DNA of 11,678 nucleotides from Clostridiales bacterium. Lineage in GTDB: Bacteria; Bacillota; Clostridia; Oscillospirales; Ruminococcaceae. Below, piece after piece: positions 10,868-11,678 of this stretch; position 1 is the first letter of the stretch; each line of letters begins with the position of its first letter. The notes beneath the pieces are model-generated. The model was not told where the DNA came from. It saw nothing but the letters and a program-made list of their open reading frames with translations, and did no database searches. Position numbers and translations under genes: made by a program. The DNA is taken from positions 1-11,678 of the forward strand of contig JAAZIT010000161.1 of the NCBI GenBank assembly GCA_012800685.1. The letters run 5' to 3'.

Positions 10868-11678
10868 ATGGCATTAGACGGTACTTTTTTAAGCTTGGTT
10901 AAAAATGAGCTTGAAAAGCTTGTTGGAGGTCGAGTTGATAAAATTCATCAGCCCTCTAAGGAAGAAGTATTAATTTCAATTAGAACTCGTGAGGGAGGGT
11001 TTAAATTAATTTTTAATACCTCTGCTGGCACTGCAAGAGTTCATATAACAAAAGCAGAAATTGAAAACCCAAAATCTCCACCGATGTTTTGTATGCTAAT
11101 GAGAAAGCACTTTGGAAATGGAAAGCTAGTGGCAATCAGACAAGACGGCTTTGAACGTATTTTATACTTTGATTTTGAAGCGGTTAATGAGCTAGGTGAC
11201 TTGACGACAGTAACACTAGTTATGGAGATAATGGGGAGACATTCTAATCTAATTTTAATAAATTCAGAAGGAAAAATAATAGATTCAGTTAAGCGAGTGG
11301 GACAGGATATGTCAAGCGTTCGACTTGTACTTCCAAATTTAGTTTATGAAACCCCTCCACGAGTGGAAAAAATGGGTATTACTCAATTTGAGAGAGAGAA
11401 ATTTTTAGAGGCAATTAATCAATATCCTACTCTTTTTGTGTCAAAGGCTGTTATGAAAACACTTGAGGGCATTTCACCAGTTTTCGCTAGAGAGGCTGAA
11501 TTCTATGCTTGTCATGGTGGTGAAAGTACTGTTGAAGATTTAACGGAGGATATGACCGATAGACTTTGCTTTTTTGTGAAGAAAACAGCTATAGATATAG
11601 GAAGTGGGAATAATACATTTACCGTTTTGCGTGACAAGGACGGACTTCTAAAGGATTTTTGCTTTTGTGAAATTTCTC
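10868..11678 (+). CDS. rqcH: RqcH (Rqc2/FbpA, NFACT) ribosome quality control protein, 3' end missing
   Basis: The first 270 codons of a protein that is about 570-590 residues in full. In the family it binds the split 50S subunit carrying a stalled peptidyl-tRNA and recruits tRNA-Ala to add C-terminal alanine tails that mark the chain for degradation. It was long annotated as a fibronectin-binding protein. The NFACT-N domain is clear: MALDGTFL at the start, GGRVDKIHQPSKEEV (20-34), TARVHITKAEIENP (55-68), PPMFCMLMRKHFGNGKL (71-87) and GRHSNLILIN later. The residue pair known as Asp97-Arg98 in B. subtilis RqcH reads Glu96-Arg97 here (GFERI), a conservative change. AAAGGA (10852-10857) precedes ATG 10868 by 10 bases; the Nif3 gene ends 35 bases upstream. 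The frame stays open to the window end. Confidence 0.92.
   Translation, partial: MALDGTFLSLVKNELEKLVGGRVDKIHQPSKEEVLISIRTREGGFKLIFNTSAGTARVHITKAEIENPKSPPMFCMLMRKHFGNGKLVAIRQDGFERILYFDFEAVNELGDLTTVTLVMEIMGRHSNLILINSEGKIIDSVKRVGQDMSSVRLVLPNLVYETPPRVEKMGITQFEREKFLEAINQYPTLFVSKAVMKTLEGISPVFAREAEFYACHGGESTVEDLTEDMTDRLCFFVKKTAIDIGSGNNTFTVLRDKDGLLKDFCFCEIS

Overview
The window is AT-rich, with every supported gene on the + strand. It looks like chromosomal core DNA of a low-GC Firmicute of class Clostridia, most likely near the Ruminococcaceae/Oscillospiraceae. This rests on gene content: murG-murA-ftsQ-ftsZ, a SigH-like sigma factor, a DUF1858 protein, a zf-trcl zinc ribbon protein, and a trmK-Nif3-rqcH run. 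I see no phage, transposon, CRISPR, tRNA or rRNA signature.

Layout. (1) 1-3036: the end of the division/cell-wall (dcw) cluster: partial murG, murA, then ftsQ/divIB 20 bases later. (2) 3037-3302: a 266-base gap with a good sigma-A promoter for ftsZ (3303-4370), which ends in a strong terminator (4410-4440). No ftsA lies between ftsQ and ftsZ. (3) 4441-4735: a long leader with its own near-consensus promoter, a hairpin at the very 5' end, and a small ORF (4618-4704) that starts Met-Lys-Pro-Asp-Pro. A second small ORF overlaps the start of a CorA-type Mg2+ transporter gene (4736-5662) by ATGA. This resembles the MgtL leader-peptide control of Mg2+ transporters in enterobacteria and is the most interesting item here. 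(4) 5708-7848: a promoter, a 487-residue DivIVA-like coiled-coil protein with nine tandem 11-residue repeats, then an orphan class I fumarase beta subunit and a strong terminator. (5) 7879-8968: a TTGACA-17-TATGAT promoter with a perfect palindrome filling its spacer, a SigH-like sigma factor, a riboswitch-like structured region (about 8547-8633), a two-zinc-ribbon protein and a terminator. (6) 8988-9315: a monocistronic DUF1858 redox-disulfide gene with its own promoter and terminator. (7) 9361-11678: trmK, a Nif3-family protein and partial rqcH.

How the genes relate. murG and murA make peptidoglycan precursors. FtsQ and FtsZ build the divisome, and the DivIVA-like protein probably marks poles or septa. 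The CorA gene is a separate transport unit. The sigma factor probably directs a stationary-phase or developmental regulon. TrmK and RqcH act on tRNA and stalled ribosomes, and Nif3 is their usual but functionally unclear neighbour. Five sigma-A promoters were found, all with 17-base spacers, so the window divides into short transcription units. All assignments come from reading the sequence; no database search was run.
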